Shown here: positions 1 through 9,954 of the stretch, piece by piece | Numbering within the stretch: the first letter of the stretch is position 1 | Layout of the letters: every line of letters starts with the position of its first letter | NCBI GenBank assembly: GCA_905178155.1 | Contig: CAJINV010000001.1 | Location: 362,637 to 426,636, forward strand | DNA length: 64,000 nucleotides | Source: Amoebophrya sp. A120 | Lineage: Eukaryota; Sar; Dinophyceae; Syndiniales; Amoebophryaceae | Direction of reading: 5' to 3' | Program-made: the position numbers and the translations under genes | Notes under the pieces: generated by a model | The model's database searches: none | What the model was told of the DNA's origin: nothing | Seen by the model: only the letters and a program-made list of their open reading frames with translations

Positions 1-588
1 GAACAAGCCTGCCTCCGACTCGTATCAGAAAATTTGCGCTCCATGTTCCTCTCTCGAAGAGCCTCGCACACGACGAGTGATCCGAGATCCTGCCACAAAC
101 GATCAACCTCGCAGCGATGGCGCGTAACTTACGATCGTTGTACTGTTGTAAAATAATCATAATTGAACAAGAAAACGAGGACTACTACATGCCAGCACGT
201 AATATGACGAAAAATATCACGAAAATATCACGAGGCTCCTGAAGAAATATCACGAAAATCCCCCTGGTCCCTATGCGCCTGATCTTCATACAAGATGCCC
301 GACGAAATTCTAGCTGCTCGAATGAAAGTATCCAGAAGGATACTTCCGATAAACCCCTTCAAACTGCGGCGCATTAACGAGGAACAGCATTCACGACTTC
401 GTTGCGTATCACAGCGCGGATTCGCGGAAAAATTGACGCAGCTGCAACATGCTCCGTTCTTGCGGATTTTTCCAGCTGCACAAGAACTGCTGCCCATTTT
501 CTCAACAAGAGAAGACGACGGATCATGGAACAGTGTTGCTTGTGCGGCCGCTGCGGCTGATGAGTGAGGGTGACAACTACGACTAGAG

Positions 589-3500
589 CTAGTTGGTGGA
601 AAAATCAATGGCGTGTCGAGTGTACCAGTCTGCGAGCAAATCGGCAGGAATCCACTCCTTTGCGCCGCGATTTGTAAAGAGGCTGAGCTTATCAAATGTA
701 AAAGTGTCTGGGTCTGGAAGGATGTAACCTGTGATGCACATTTCAGAACACACAAAAAACTCTCATGCATAGGTAGCAAAAGCTGCCCATTTTCTGTCAT
801 TAAAGTGGGGGACTTGTCATGCGGGTTCGGCATTGCGGAAGCTTCTCGAAACCTGTGATGCTAGAGCTTCCATGCCAGACCTTCTGTGTCATGCAGAAAC
901 AGCATGACTCTTCCAGACCCAGACATTTTTGCATTTGATAGAGCTCTTTGTCGGCCTCGGCAACCGTCATCACGACCAGCTTCAACGGCTCGGGTCGTTC
1001 CTCTGGCACCTCTTCTAGGTGGTCTCTGAACATTTCTGTTTCAACTTGCGGTGTCGAGTTTCGAAAATTATCCGCAGTGGTGTTCTTCTTATTACCTGCA
1101 CGGCTGGGTAGCTTCCTGCTGTTGGCGACCAGGCGAACCGCCGCCCGGACGGCGTCTCTCACCTGCGCTACGTCCCCCTCGTCGACGGCCAGTATGCCGC
1201 GAATGTTCAATCGGTCGCTCCACTTTTCACAACGCATTAGCATGTGCATCTGGGTGTGGAAAAGCCGGCGCCACCAGCCCCTCAGGCCCGCGCCGAGCAA
1301 TTCAAACCGCTCGCGGAAACTATTGCGCTGCGTCTCCGAACGGCTCGTCACGTCGACCACATCGGCCACAACCAAAACCGGCAGACGCCCCGGGCCGAGA
1401 GCGTGCTCGAAGTTCGCGACGGCGGTCGCATTCGCCTCGCGTTGGCTCCAACCGAACCAGCCCTTCCACCCGTGTGGAAGCCGGCCCGCGTTTTTGAGGG
1501 AGTACTCCTTCGCGGCGTCCCACATGCGCCCACTCTCTCCCTCGCCCGTGCACTCGTTCATTCGAAAAGAAAGGGGCGCCGCTGCGACAACGGTCGGGCG
1601 CACGTCTGTAGTCAGGTTGAACCATTGTTTTTGGGCGTCTGCCATCTGCACCCGCTCACCACCAAAGAAGTCGATGCCGTTTTATGCAAATAAAAATGAA
1701 CTAGTGTTACTGCAGTTCTTACACACTGTGAGGCAGCAAGACACACAACCTCTGTCATGCCCGAAGTGCTTGATGCGCATCTCTTTCCATGCTGGCCAGG
1801 GGCGATTTCACTTATGACCTCCGCATTGGTTGGTAATTGCAAGTTTGCTTTGGCACAGCGCAAATTTGTGTTGCCAAGTGTGACTGCAGCACTACTCTTT
1901 GTTCGCTTTCTCTTTGATACCTTGCGCTGCAAAAACATTGTCCCAGCGAGCTGGGCGTTCGTGAACAGGATCGCAGACACCACATGATAAATCGCGACAC
2001 CGACGAGCGACCAGGGAGTTGGAAACAGTAGGTCGTCGTCTGTGCGCCTCACCAGCTCTAGGGCCCGATCGATCTCCGGCAGAGATGCGGAATGGAACAT
2101 TTCGTCCAAGTACTCGTCATTCATTCTGGTACACCTTTCCAGCAATGCCGCGCTTTCGTTCACCACCCGGGCCAAGTCGGTTGCGTTCACCGCCCACCGG
2201 AACATGGTGGCCCAGGACCTCTCTTCGCTTCCGATAGTTGTATTTTGAGCGGCGAAGTGGAAGTCAGTGCTGCTATTATCGTTTGGTTGAAAGCGGCGCG
2301 CGTGCAAAGCGTCCCAAGATGTGATCGAATTTGCGTAGTACTTCTCGTCCTCGTACGGCGGGTCATATACGTGCCCAGTATCGTGACGACGCGCGGCCCA
2401 GGAAACCCATTTGTTATCGCTTCGGTCGAGCCTAGAAATGAAATTTTGACGCGGGAGAGAGTCTCCGCCAAGTGGCGAGCGTTTGATCACCTCCGCGTAC
2501 TTGCGCGCCAGCTCCACTGCCCGGCGCTCGTCGACTACGATGACAAACTTCTCCCCCGCTTCAGTTCTGTTCAGCAGGGCCTCCTGTTCGGCGTCGTAGG
2601 AATCAGTGGGCACGCACTTTGGTTGCAGTAGTTCTCGGGGTTCCGCGCCTACTTCGCGAGCTGCCGCAAGCGCAAGAACATCGCCATCCGCTGGAAAAAT
2701 AGTTGGCGACGTCAACGAGCTTTTCCAGCTGCAATATTCACGACCTCCGGATTGTTCTACCGCAGTGCTGTTACGCGTCGCATTTTCGCGGCTGTTATGA
2801 TGATGTCCTGTGCTGTCTTCAGCTCCGCTCCGCGTCTCCTCACCGGGACCGGAGGGCGGCCTCCTCTTCATTTGACAAGGACAGTCAGTCTGCCACTGCA
2901 AAACCTGCAGACTGATCGCTGAGCTTTTCGGTTTTTGTCGCGCGAGCTCTGCGTTGGCTTGCCGTAGGCGCTCCGCAATCTATGGCGATGGCAGAAACTT
3001 TTTGCTCAAAAACTTTTTTTTTTTGGCATGTAAATCACCCATCGTGAGAACTAGATATGTTTTTTGTGGCGAATATGTCACCCATGAAAAAGGCGGATTT
3101 ATATGTTTGTTGAGCTAGCTAGTCTGAAGGCAGGAACAGGTCGACGCTGGACGTCGGTTGCGTCGCGGATTCGGAACCGAATCCGTGGCCACATGAGCAC
3201 CGGGGACCACCTTCCTCCTGCCTTCAGACTAGCTAGTTACATAGTATGCCGCCGTAGTGCCTTTATGTAAACAAGACCTGCCGGTAGCAGGTGGCACATA
3301 CATAGCTTATGGCAAAATCATATGTGGAAAAAAAAAAAGTTTTTGAGCAAAAAGTTTCTGCCATCGCCATACAATCGGATTCGCGCTGATTACGTAGTCG
3401 CAGATCTCGTTCTTGCATATGGAAGACGAAAGCGCCGCACCCGATGAATTTCGTTTTTCGCCAAAAAGTACACCACTCAACTCCATCGGAGAAGAATCTC

Positions 3501-4146
3501 CTGCAATCTGTAGTTCTTCTCCTTCTTCGCTTCGGCTTCCATAATTGGGAGCAGCCGTACTAGAGGGCAGCATTCTCCCGGCTTGTACTCTTCCCGAAGA
3601 TGTCTGACCTGCTCCGCCTTGCTGCTGCAAACCTGCTACACTTGTTGTCGCCTCGCCATGATTGTCGCCGGAGGTATGATCGACGGAGTGCGGCGACCAT
3701 GCGCAGCCCACGTCTTGGTCTACGTCTTGGTCCTTCTCTTCCCGATTCGCATTTTCTGGAGCAGCAGAAGGCCCCCAAGTCGTTGAGCCGCCTGTGCCAA
3801 CCGCGACACGCAGAAAACTTTGCGGAGTGGAGATCGGCAGCAGAGTTGCAAGAACTGCAGGACCACCTTGCTCCTCGTGCCCCGGAGACGTTTCAGCCTC
3901 GTCACTGTCTGATGGATGTTCGATTTCTGCAGCTTCCCACGTCGATGAGGAGAACGTGGCCGGTAAAGAACTGCTCGACTTCATCTGCGCGGCTCTTTCC
4001 TGCCTTACAGCAGCTTCAGCGAGATACCAACACTTCTGTGTCATCTCCAGTGGAAAAAGTACCAAAGTCGTGCGCTGCAAGAGACATAGAACGCCATAGT
4101 GCATGGAGGAGCGCGAGCCGCCCGCCCGTCTAAAAAACGAAATCAT
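589..4146 (-). CDS. Novel single-TM protein, four exons (unit 1 copy)
   Basis: I do not recognise the family. The inferred CDS is complement(589..684, 941..1645, 1921..2975, 3372..4146), 2631 nt, 876 aa. Exons 1 and 2 join across the element at 2981-3371 to read ISANPIAERLRQANAEL. The 1646-1920 intron starts GTATCA and ends GTGCAG and joins LQRK to MADAQKQWF. The element at 690-940 joins ADKEL to SLFTNRGAKEW, and the protein ends DFSTN-stop. An N-terminal hydrophobic stretch may be a signal anchor, and one membrane segment is plausible around SLVGVAIYHVVSAILF. Residues about 30-280 are Ser/Glu/Gly-rich, and the rest looks globular with several NxT/NxS sites. The first ATG (4146) is chosen because the frame is conserved with unit 2 despite in-frame indels; a Met about 35 codons later is the alternative. 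Confidence 0.72.
690..940 (+). mobile_element. Introner (TATCAAATG family) in unit 1 gene
   Basis: This 251-bp element has terminal inverted repeats of about 32 bp, beginning TATCAAATG and ending CATTTGATA, including the block TGTCTGGGTCTGGAAG. It is flanked by a perfect 5-bp direct repeat GAGCT (685-689 and 941-945). Its internal core (ACCTGTGATGCTAG at 851-864) reads on the plus strand, antisense to the host gene. Excision with one GAGCT copy joins two exons in frame. No placement of the ends gives GT-AG. Confidence 0.88.
1646..1920 (-). other. Intron 2 of unit 1 gene, GT-AG
   Basis: This 275-bp minus-strand intron begins GTATCAAAG and ends GGTGCAG. It joins QRK to MADAQ in phase 0. The TATCAAA start recalls the introner terminus, but no matching inverted repeat or 5-bp duplication remains at the other end, so it may be a decayed introner or an ordinary intron. 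The identical copy is at 6088-6362. Confidence 0.75.
2981..3371. mobile_element. Introner (TATGG family) in unit 1, exon 1/2 boundary
   Basis: This 391-bp element has terminal inverted repeats of about 45 bp, starting TATGGCGATGGCAGAAACTT and ending in its reverse complement. The flanking 5-bp duplication is CAATC (2976-2980 and 3372-3376). Inside is a second inverted repeat (3115-3135 with 3216-3236). Removing the element and one CAATC joins the upstream 775-nt exon to the downstream exon in frame. The unit 2 copy lacks this insertion and keeps the empty site with one base change. Confidence 0.88.
3115..3236. repeat. Internal hairpin of the unit 1 introner
   Basis: The 21-bp arms 3115-3135 (starting CTAGCTAGTCTGAAGG) and 3216-3236 are perfect inverted repeats around an 80-bp loop. 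The hairpin sits in the middle of the TIR element at 2981-3371. Confidence 0.9.
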
Positions 4147-5030
4147 CTCTCTGGAACAATGGTCGCCGCACTTCTAGTTGCGACTAAAGCTGCACCGTAC
4201 CAATTGGGATCCAGACGGACGTGAAGATATTGAAGATGGCATGATAGATTGTCAGTCTTATTTGTGTTTGTTTCTGATGCCCTTGCATAAGAAACGTCCT
4301 CGCGGACTACGACCCGCCGGTCGTGTCTATCCTTGGACGTTTGCAGCACCTTCGTGGTCACGACTATGCTAGTAATGCTCCTGCTTCCACAATGGCTATA
4401 ATCTGAATATGTACGGAAAGACGACCCGAAGCGGATGACCTCGAACAAGCCTGCCTCCGACTCGTATCAGAAAATTTGCGCTCCATGTTCCTCTCTCGAA
4501 GAGCCTCGCACACGACGAGTGATCCGAGATCCTGCCACAAACGATCAACCTCGCAGCGATGGCGCGTAACTTACGATCGTTGTACTGTTGTAAAATAATC
4601 ATAATTGAACAAGAAAACGAGGACTACTACATGCCAGCACGTAATATGACGAAAAATATCACGAAAATATCACGAGGCTCCTGAAGAAATATCACGAAAA
4701 TCCCCCTGGTCCCTATGCGCCTGATCTTCATACAAGATGCCCGACGAAATTCTAGCTGCTCGAATGAAAGTATCCAGAAGGATACTTCCGATAAACCCCT
4801 TCAAACTGCGGCGCATTAACGAGGAACAGCATTCACGACTTCGTTGCGTATCACAGCGCGGATTCGCGGAAAAATTGACGCAGCTGCAACATGCTCCGTT
4901 CTTGCGGATTTTTCCAGCTGCACAAGAACTGCTGCCCATTTTCTCAACAAGAGAAGACGACGGATCATGGAACAGTGTTGCTTGTGCGGCCGCTGCGGCT
5001 GATGAGTGAGGGTGACAACTACGACTAGAG

Positions 5031-8000
5031 CTAGTTGGTGGAAAAATCAATGGCGTGTCGAGTGTACCAGTCTGCGAGCAAATCGGCAGGAATCCACTCC
5101 TTTGCGCCGCGATTTGTAAAGAGGCTGAGCTTATCAAATGTAAAAGTGTCTGGGTCTGGAAGGATGTAACCTGTGATGCACATTTCAGAACACACAAAAA
5201 ACTCTCATGCATAGGTAGCAAAAGCTGCCCATTTTCTGTCATTAAAGTGGGGGACTTGTCATGCGGGTTCGGCATTGCGGAAGCTTCTCGAAACCTGTGA
5301 TGCTAGAGCTTCCATGCCAGACCTTCTGTGTCATGCAGAAACAGCATGACTCTTCCAGACCCAGACATTTTTGCATTTGATAGAGCTCTTTGTCGGCCTC
5401 GGCAACCGTCATCACGACCAGCTTCAACGGCTCGGGTCGTTCCTCTGGCACCTCTTCTAGGTGGTCTCTGAACATTTCTGTTTCAACTTGCGGTGTCGAG
5501 TTTCGAAAATTATCCGCAGTGGTGTTCTTCTTATTACCTGCACGGCTGGGTAGCTTCCTGCTGTTGGCGACCAGGCGAACCGCCGCCCGGACGGCGTCTC
5601 TCACCTGCGCTACGTCCCCCTCGTCGACGGCCAGTATGCCGCGAATGTTCAATCGGTCGCTCCACTTTTCACAACGCATTAGCATGTGCATCTGGGTGTG
5701 GAAAAGCCGGCGCCACCAGCCCCTCAGGCCCGCGCCGAGCAATTCAAACCGCTCGCGGAAACTATTGCGCTGCGTCTCCGAACGGCTCGTCACGTCGACC
5801 ACATCGGCCACAACCAAAACCGGCAGACGCCCCGGGCCGAGAGCGTGCTCGAAGTTCGCGACGGCGGTCGCATTCGCCTCGCGTTGGCTCCAACCGAACC
5901 AGCCCTTCCACCCGTGTGGAAGCCGGCCCGCGTTTTTGAGGGAGTACTCCTTCGCGGCGTCCCACATGCGCCCACTCTCTCCCTCGCCCGTGCACTCGTT
6001 CATTCGAAAAGAAAGGGGCGCCGCTGCGACAACGGTCGGGCGCACGTCTGTAGTCAGGTTGAACCATTGTTTTTGGGCGTCTGCCATCTGCACCCGCTCA
6101 CCACCAAAGAAGTCGATGCCGTTTTATGCAAATAAAAATGAACTAGTGTTACTGCAGTTCTTACACACTGTGAGGCAGCAAGACACACAACCTCTGTCAT
6201 GCCCGAAGTGCTTGATGCGCATCTCTTTCCATGCTGGCCAGGGGCGATTTCACTTATGACCTCCGCATTGGTTGGTAATTGCAAGTTTGCTTTGGCACAG
6301 CGCAAATTTGTGTTGCCAAGTGTGACTGCAGCACTACTCTTTGTTCGCTTTCTCTTTGATACCTTGCGCTGCAAAAACATTGTCCCAGCGAGCTGGGCGT
6401 TCGTGAACAGGATCGCAGACACCACATGATAAATCGCGACACCGACGAGCGACCAGGGAGTTGGAAACAGTAGGTCGTCGTCTGTGCGCCTCACCAGCTC
6501 TAGGGCCCGATCGATCTCCGGCAGAGATGCGGAATGGAACATTTCGTCCAAGTACTCGTCATTCATTCTGGTACACCTTTCCAGCAATGCCGCGCTTTCG
6601 TTCACCACCCGGGCCAAGTCGGTTGCGTTCACCGCCCACCGGAACATGGTGGCCCAGGACCTCTCTTCGCTTCCGATAGTTGTATTTTGAGCGGCGAAGT
6701 GGAAGTCAGTGCTGCTATTATCGTTTGGTTGAAAGCGGCGCGCGTGCAAAGCGTCCCAAGATGTGATCGAATTTGCGTAGTACTTCTCGTCCTCGTACGG
6801 CGGGTCATATACGTGCCCAGTATCGTGACGACGCGCGGCCCAGGAAACCCATTTGTTATCGCTTCGGTCGAGCCTAGAAATGAAATTTTGACGCGGGAGA
6901 GAGTCTCCGCCAAGTGGCGAGCGTTTGATCACCTCCGCGTACTTGCGCGCCAGCTCCACTGCCCGGCGCTCGTCGACTACGATGACAAACTTCTCCCCCG
7001 CTTCAGTTCTGTTCAGCAGGGCCTCCTGTTCGGCGTCGTAGGAATCAGTGGGCACGCACTTTGGTTGCAGTAGTTCTCGGGGTTCCGCGCCTACTTCGCG
7101 AGCTGCCGCAAGCGCAAGAAAATCGCCATCCGCTGGAAAAACACTTGGCGAGGTTAACGTCATTTTCCAGCCGCTGCAATATAATTCACGACCTCCGGAT
7201 TGTTCTACCGCAGTGCTGTTACGCGTCTCATTTTCGCGGCTGTTATGATGATGTCCTGTGTCTACAGCTCCGCTCCGCGTCTCTTCATCGCCGGAACCGG
7301 AGGGCAGCGGCCTCCTCTTCATTTGACAAGGACAGTCAGTCTGCCACTGCAAAACCTGCAGACTGATCGCTGAGCCTTTCGGTTTTTGTCGCGCGAGCAG
7401 CTCTGCGTTGGCTTGCCGTAGGCGCTCCGCCATCGGATTCGTATGGAAGCGTCAGGTTTGAAATTCTCAAAGTTGAAAAAAAAATCTAGGTATGGCGTTT
7501 TATATAGAACTCTTAATACAAAACTAACATAAGTATCTATTTGGCGTGTTTATCTAGCTAGTTCAAAACTGCGCCCGCGGATGCGTCACGCATCCGCGGG
7601 CGCAGTTTTGAGCTAGCTAGTTAATCATCTGATAAACGCCACATGCATGCACGCCATAAGTAGTGTATTATTAAGGTACCTTAAAATTTTTTTTCAACTT
7701 TGAGCATTTCAATCCTGACATGCCCATAATTGGCGCTGATTACGTAGTCGCAGATCTCGTTCTTGCATATGGAAGACGAAAGCGCCGCACCCGATGAATT
7801 CCGTTTTTCGCCAAAAACTACACCACTCAACTCCATCAGCGAAGAATCTCCTGCAATCTGTAGTTCTTCTCCTTCTTCGCTTCCATGAGGAGCAGCCGTA
7901 CTTCCCGACGGCAACATCCTCCCGGCTTGATGTACAACTCTTCCCGATGTCCGACCTACTCCGCCTTGCTGCTGCAAACCTGCTACGCTTGTTGTCGCCT

Positions 8001-8496
8001 CGCCATGATCGTCGCCGGAGGCATGATCGACGGAGTGCAGCGACTCGTAGCCCAAGTCTTGGTCCACGTCTTGGTCCTTCTCTTCCCGATTCGCATTTTC
8101 TGGAGCAGCAGGAGGCTCCCAAGTCGTTGAGCCGCCTGGGCCAACCGCGACCCGCAGAAAACTTTGCGGAGTGGAGATCGGCAGCGGAATTGCAACTGCA
8201 GGACCACCTTGCTCTTCTTGCGCCGGAAAAGTTTCAGCCTCATCACTGTCTGATGGCTGTTCGATCTCTCCTGCGCCTTCCCGCGTCGATGAGGAGAACG
8301 TGGCTGGTAAAGAACTGCTCGACTTCTGCGCGGCTCTTTCCTGCCGTACAGCAGCTTCAGCGAGATACCAACACTTCTGTTTCATCTCCAGTGGAAAAAG
8401 TACCAAACTCGTACGTTGAAACAGACGTAGTAGAAAGCCATAGTACAACATGGAGAAGCGCGAGCAGCCGCCCGCTCGTCTAAAAAACAAAATCAT
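5031..8496 (-). CDS. Novel single-TM protein, four exons (unit 2 copy)
   Basis: This is a paralogue of the 589-4146 gene. The inferred CDS is complement(5031..5126, 5383..6087, 6363..7436, 7729..8496), 2643 nt, 880 aa. Exons 3 and 4 and most of exon 2 are identical to unit 1, while exon 1 and the 5' part of exon 2 are diverged. The first intron is the element at 7442-7728, and its removal gives ISANPMAERLRQANAEL. The Met in that string could look like a start codon for a shorter 459-aa frame, but the upstream exon is conserved between the copies in frame, so I treat it as internal. No known domain is recognised. Both copies appear intact, so neither is an obvious pseudogene. Confidence 0.72.
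5132..5382 (+). mobile_element. Introner (TATCAAATG family) in unit 2 gene
   Basis: This is the duplicated counterpart of the element at 690-940, identical in sequence. The 5-bp GAGCT repeat lies at 5127-5131 and 5383-5387. It was present before the duplication or was spread by the later homogenisation of this half of the unit. Confidence 0.88.
7442..7728. mobile_element. Introner (TATGG family) in unit 2, exon 1/2 boundary
   Basis: This 287-bp element has imperfect terminal inverted repeats of about 42 bp. The left end starts TATGGAAGCGTCAGG and the right end complements TATGGGCATGTCAGG. The flanking duplication is ATTCG (7437-7441) against ATTGG (7729-7733), 4 of 5 matching. The centre holds a long near-perfect palindrome (7554-7620). 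Excision joins ISAN to PMAERLRQ in frame. The insertion point is 7 bp from that of the unit 1 element when the two empty sites are aligned. Confidence 0.86.
7554..7620. repeat. Near-perfect palindrome inside the unit 2 introner
   Basis: Two arms of about 32 bp starting CTAGCTAG are separated by only a few bases, with a single mismatch. The GC-rich stem (GCGCCCGCGGATGCG) would form a strong hairpin in DNA or RNA. It shares the CTAGCTAG start with the hairpin at 3115-3236, while the rest of the stem is unrelated. Confidence 0.92.
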
Positions 8497-8946
8497 CTCT
8501 CTGGAACAATGGTCGCCGCACTTCTAGTTGCGACTAAAGCTGCACTGTACCAGTTGGGATCCAGACGGACGTGATGATGATGAAGAAGATGGCATGACTG
8601 TCAGTTTTATTTGTGTTTCTGATGGCCTTACACACGTAACGTCCTCCTCGCGGACTACGACTAGTGTGTCTATCCTTGGACGCTTACAGAACCTTAGTGG
8701 TCACGACTATGCTAGTAATGCTCCTGCTTCCACAATGGCTCTAATCTGAATAAGTACGGAAAGACGACCCGAAGCGGACGACCTGGAACAAGCCTGCCTC
8801 CGACTCGTATCAGAAAATTTGCGCTCCATGTTCCTCTCTCGAAAGGCCTCGCAAACACCGAGTGATTCCAGATGATCCTGCCACAAACGATTAACCTCGT
8901 AGCGATGGCGCGTAACTAACGATCGTTGTCGATACTGTTGTAAAAT

Positions 8947-9435
8947 GGGGCCCCCTAATGGGGAACCCTAAACCCTGAAACCTAAACCAAACCCGGGGAG
9001 ATCCCGCCGCGACGGATGCCCATCTTGTCAAGTGCGATCCCTACATGCATAGTTTTTTGGAAAAGGAAAGCAAAAAGAGAAGGATGAAGCAAAAAAAATT
9101 GAGCGAGGCGAGCGAATCTCTCGGCGGCCTATGAAGGACAATCCAGTGGCCAACCGGAAGTCCAACACAGTAGGGCTTCAGCTGCGCTGGCTCTAAACCT
9201 GTACAGAGTACAGACCTACGTACGTATGCGCCACACCTTCTCTCATCCGAAGTCGGGACGCATCCGAACTCTAAGCAAAGCGAGAAAACGATAAGGCAAG
9301 CGAGGAGCGATCCAACTCGGGCATGCGAATCAGGTAGAAGAGAGAAACCGAAAAAGCGAGCTTTTCCGAGGACCGACAAAGCATCTCATCACTGTGCAAA
9401 AACTCATATCCCTCATCACTGTGCAAAAACTCATA
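8947..9435. mobile_element. 489-bp insertion with telomere-like repeats and an 18-bp duplication
   Basis: The 18-bp sequence tcgatactgttgtaaaat occurs on both sides (8929-8946 and 9436-9453), so the third array unit was split by an insertion with target duplication. The insert begins with a degenerate CCCTAAA-type patch (8964-8994) and ends with a 26-bp direct repeat (9385-9410 and 9412-9437). It has no convincing ORF and no terminal inverted repeat. It could be a short retroposon-like insertion or a telomere-containing repair filler. Confidence 0.6.
8964..8994 (+). repeat. Interstitial telomere-like patch (CCCTAAA type)
   Basis: The patch reads aaccctaaaccctgaaac followed by cctaaaccaaaccc. 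These are degenerate copies of the TTTAGGG-type telomere complement found in dinoflagellates and plants. Only about four imperfect units are present, so it is not a chromosome end. Confidence 0.7.
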
Positions 9436-9954
9436 TCGATACTGTTGTAAAATAATCATAATCAAACAAGAAAACGAAGACAACTACATGCCAGCACGTA
9501 ATATCACGAAATATCACGAAAATATCACGAGGCTCCTGACGAAATATCACGAAAATCCCCCTGGTCCCTATGCTCCTGATCTTCCTGCAAGATGCCCGAC
9601 GAAATTCTAGCTGCTCGAAAGAAAGTATCCAGAAGGATACTTCCGATAAACCCCTTCAAACTGCGGCGCATTAACGAGGAACAGCATTCACGACTTCGTT
9701 GCGTATCACAGCGCGGATTCGCGGAAACATCGGGTTTGAAGAGGTACTTAGCGACCACCAAAACGTAAAATATACTCAGCACGACTTCCACTCAAAAGAT
9801 GTGGAGCTATCGCTTCCGGAAAAGAAAAAATAGAAGTAGAACTGACAAATGCCCGAGCTGTGTCTTTCTTGTCCCATGATCTTCAAATGCATATCTTATA
9901 CCATCTTCATTTTTCTTGAGACGAAACTAAAGTGCGTCCCTGCAGTCGTGGCCC

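Larger units (their letters stand above)
1..4442. repeat. Tandem duplication unit 1 (4.44 kb)
   Basis: The sequence at 1 recurs at 4443 and again, diverged, at 8786, so the window opens inside a tandem array. From 1 to about 2678 I find no difference from 4443-7120, and the translations in every frame are identical. From about 2679 to 4442 the two units differ by many substitutions and small indels, and each holds a different intron insertion. The unit carries one complete minus-strand gene (589-4146). The 1-588 segment is downstream of the gene and shows no other gene. Confidence 0.95.
4443..8785. repeat. Tandem duplication unit 2 (4.34 kb)
   Basis: This is the second copy of the array unit, offset by 4442 from unit 1. 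It is indistinguishable from unit 1 over its first 2.68 kb and diverged over the rest. It is about 100 bp shorter, mainly because its first intron (7442-7728) is a different and smaller element than the one in unit 1 (2981-3371). It contains the gene at 5031-8496. The 4443-5030 segment is gene-downstream DNA with no separate gene seen. Confidence 0.95.
8786..9732. repeat. Truncated third unit, split by an insertion
   Basis: 8786-8946 matches the start of units 1 and 2 with roughly 10% divergence plus indels. The match resumes at 9436 and ends abruptly near 9732, corresponding to about position 430 of unit 1. The copy contains only gene-downstream sequence and no coding exon. It is interrupted by the insertion at 8947-9435. 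It marks the right edge of the array. Confidence 0.85.

Noticed and set aside
228-833. 201-codon minus-strand ORF downstream of exon 3 of the array gene (copied at 4670-5275)
   Set aside because: It reads through the introner at 690-940 and then in a different frame from the restored exon 4. The spliced frame (SLFTNRGAKEW...DFSTN) is better supported.
690-940. Alternative intron using internal GTCTGGG...CCCAG sites within the inverted repeats
   Set aside because: In the array gene this would stay in frame and cannot be fully excluded, but in the exchanger the same choice creates a stop codon and breaks the conserved alpha-2 motif. Precise element removal explains all cases.
5242-7433. Treating the two overlapping ORFs (6054-7433 and 5242-6093) as separate genes with a start at MAERLRQ
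   Set aside because: They are joined in phase by a GT-AG intron (6088-6362), and the upstream exon joins in frame after removal of the 7442-7728 element. The same architecture is found in unit 1, where that Met is Ile.
8964-8994. A chromosome end or true telomere
   Set aside because: There are only a few degenerate repeats, with unique and array sequence on both sides and an 18-bp target duplication, so it is interstitial.
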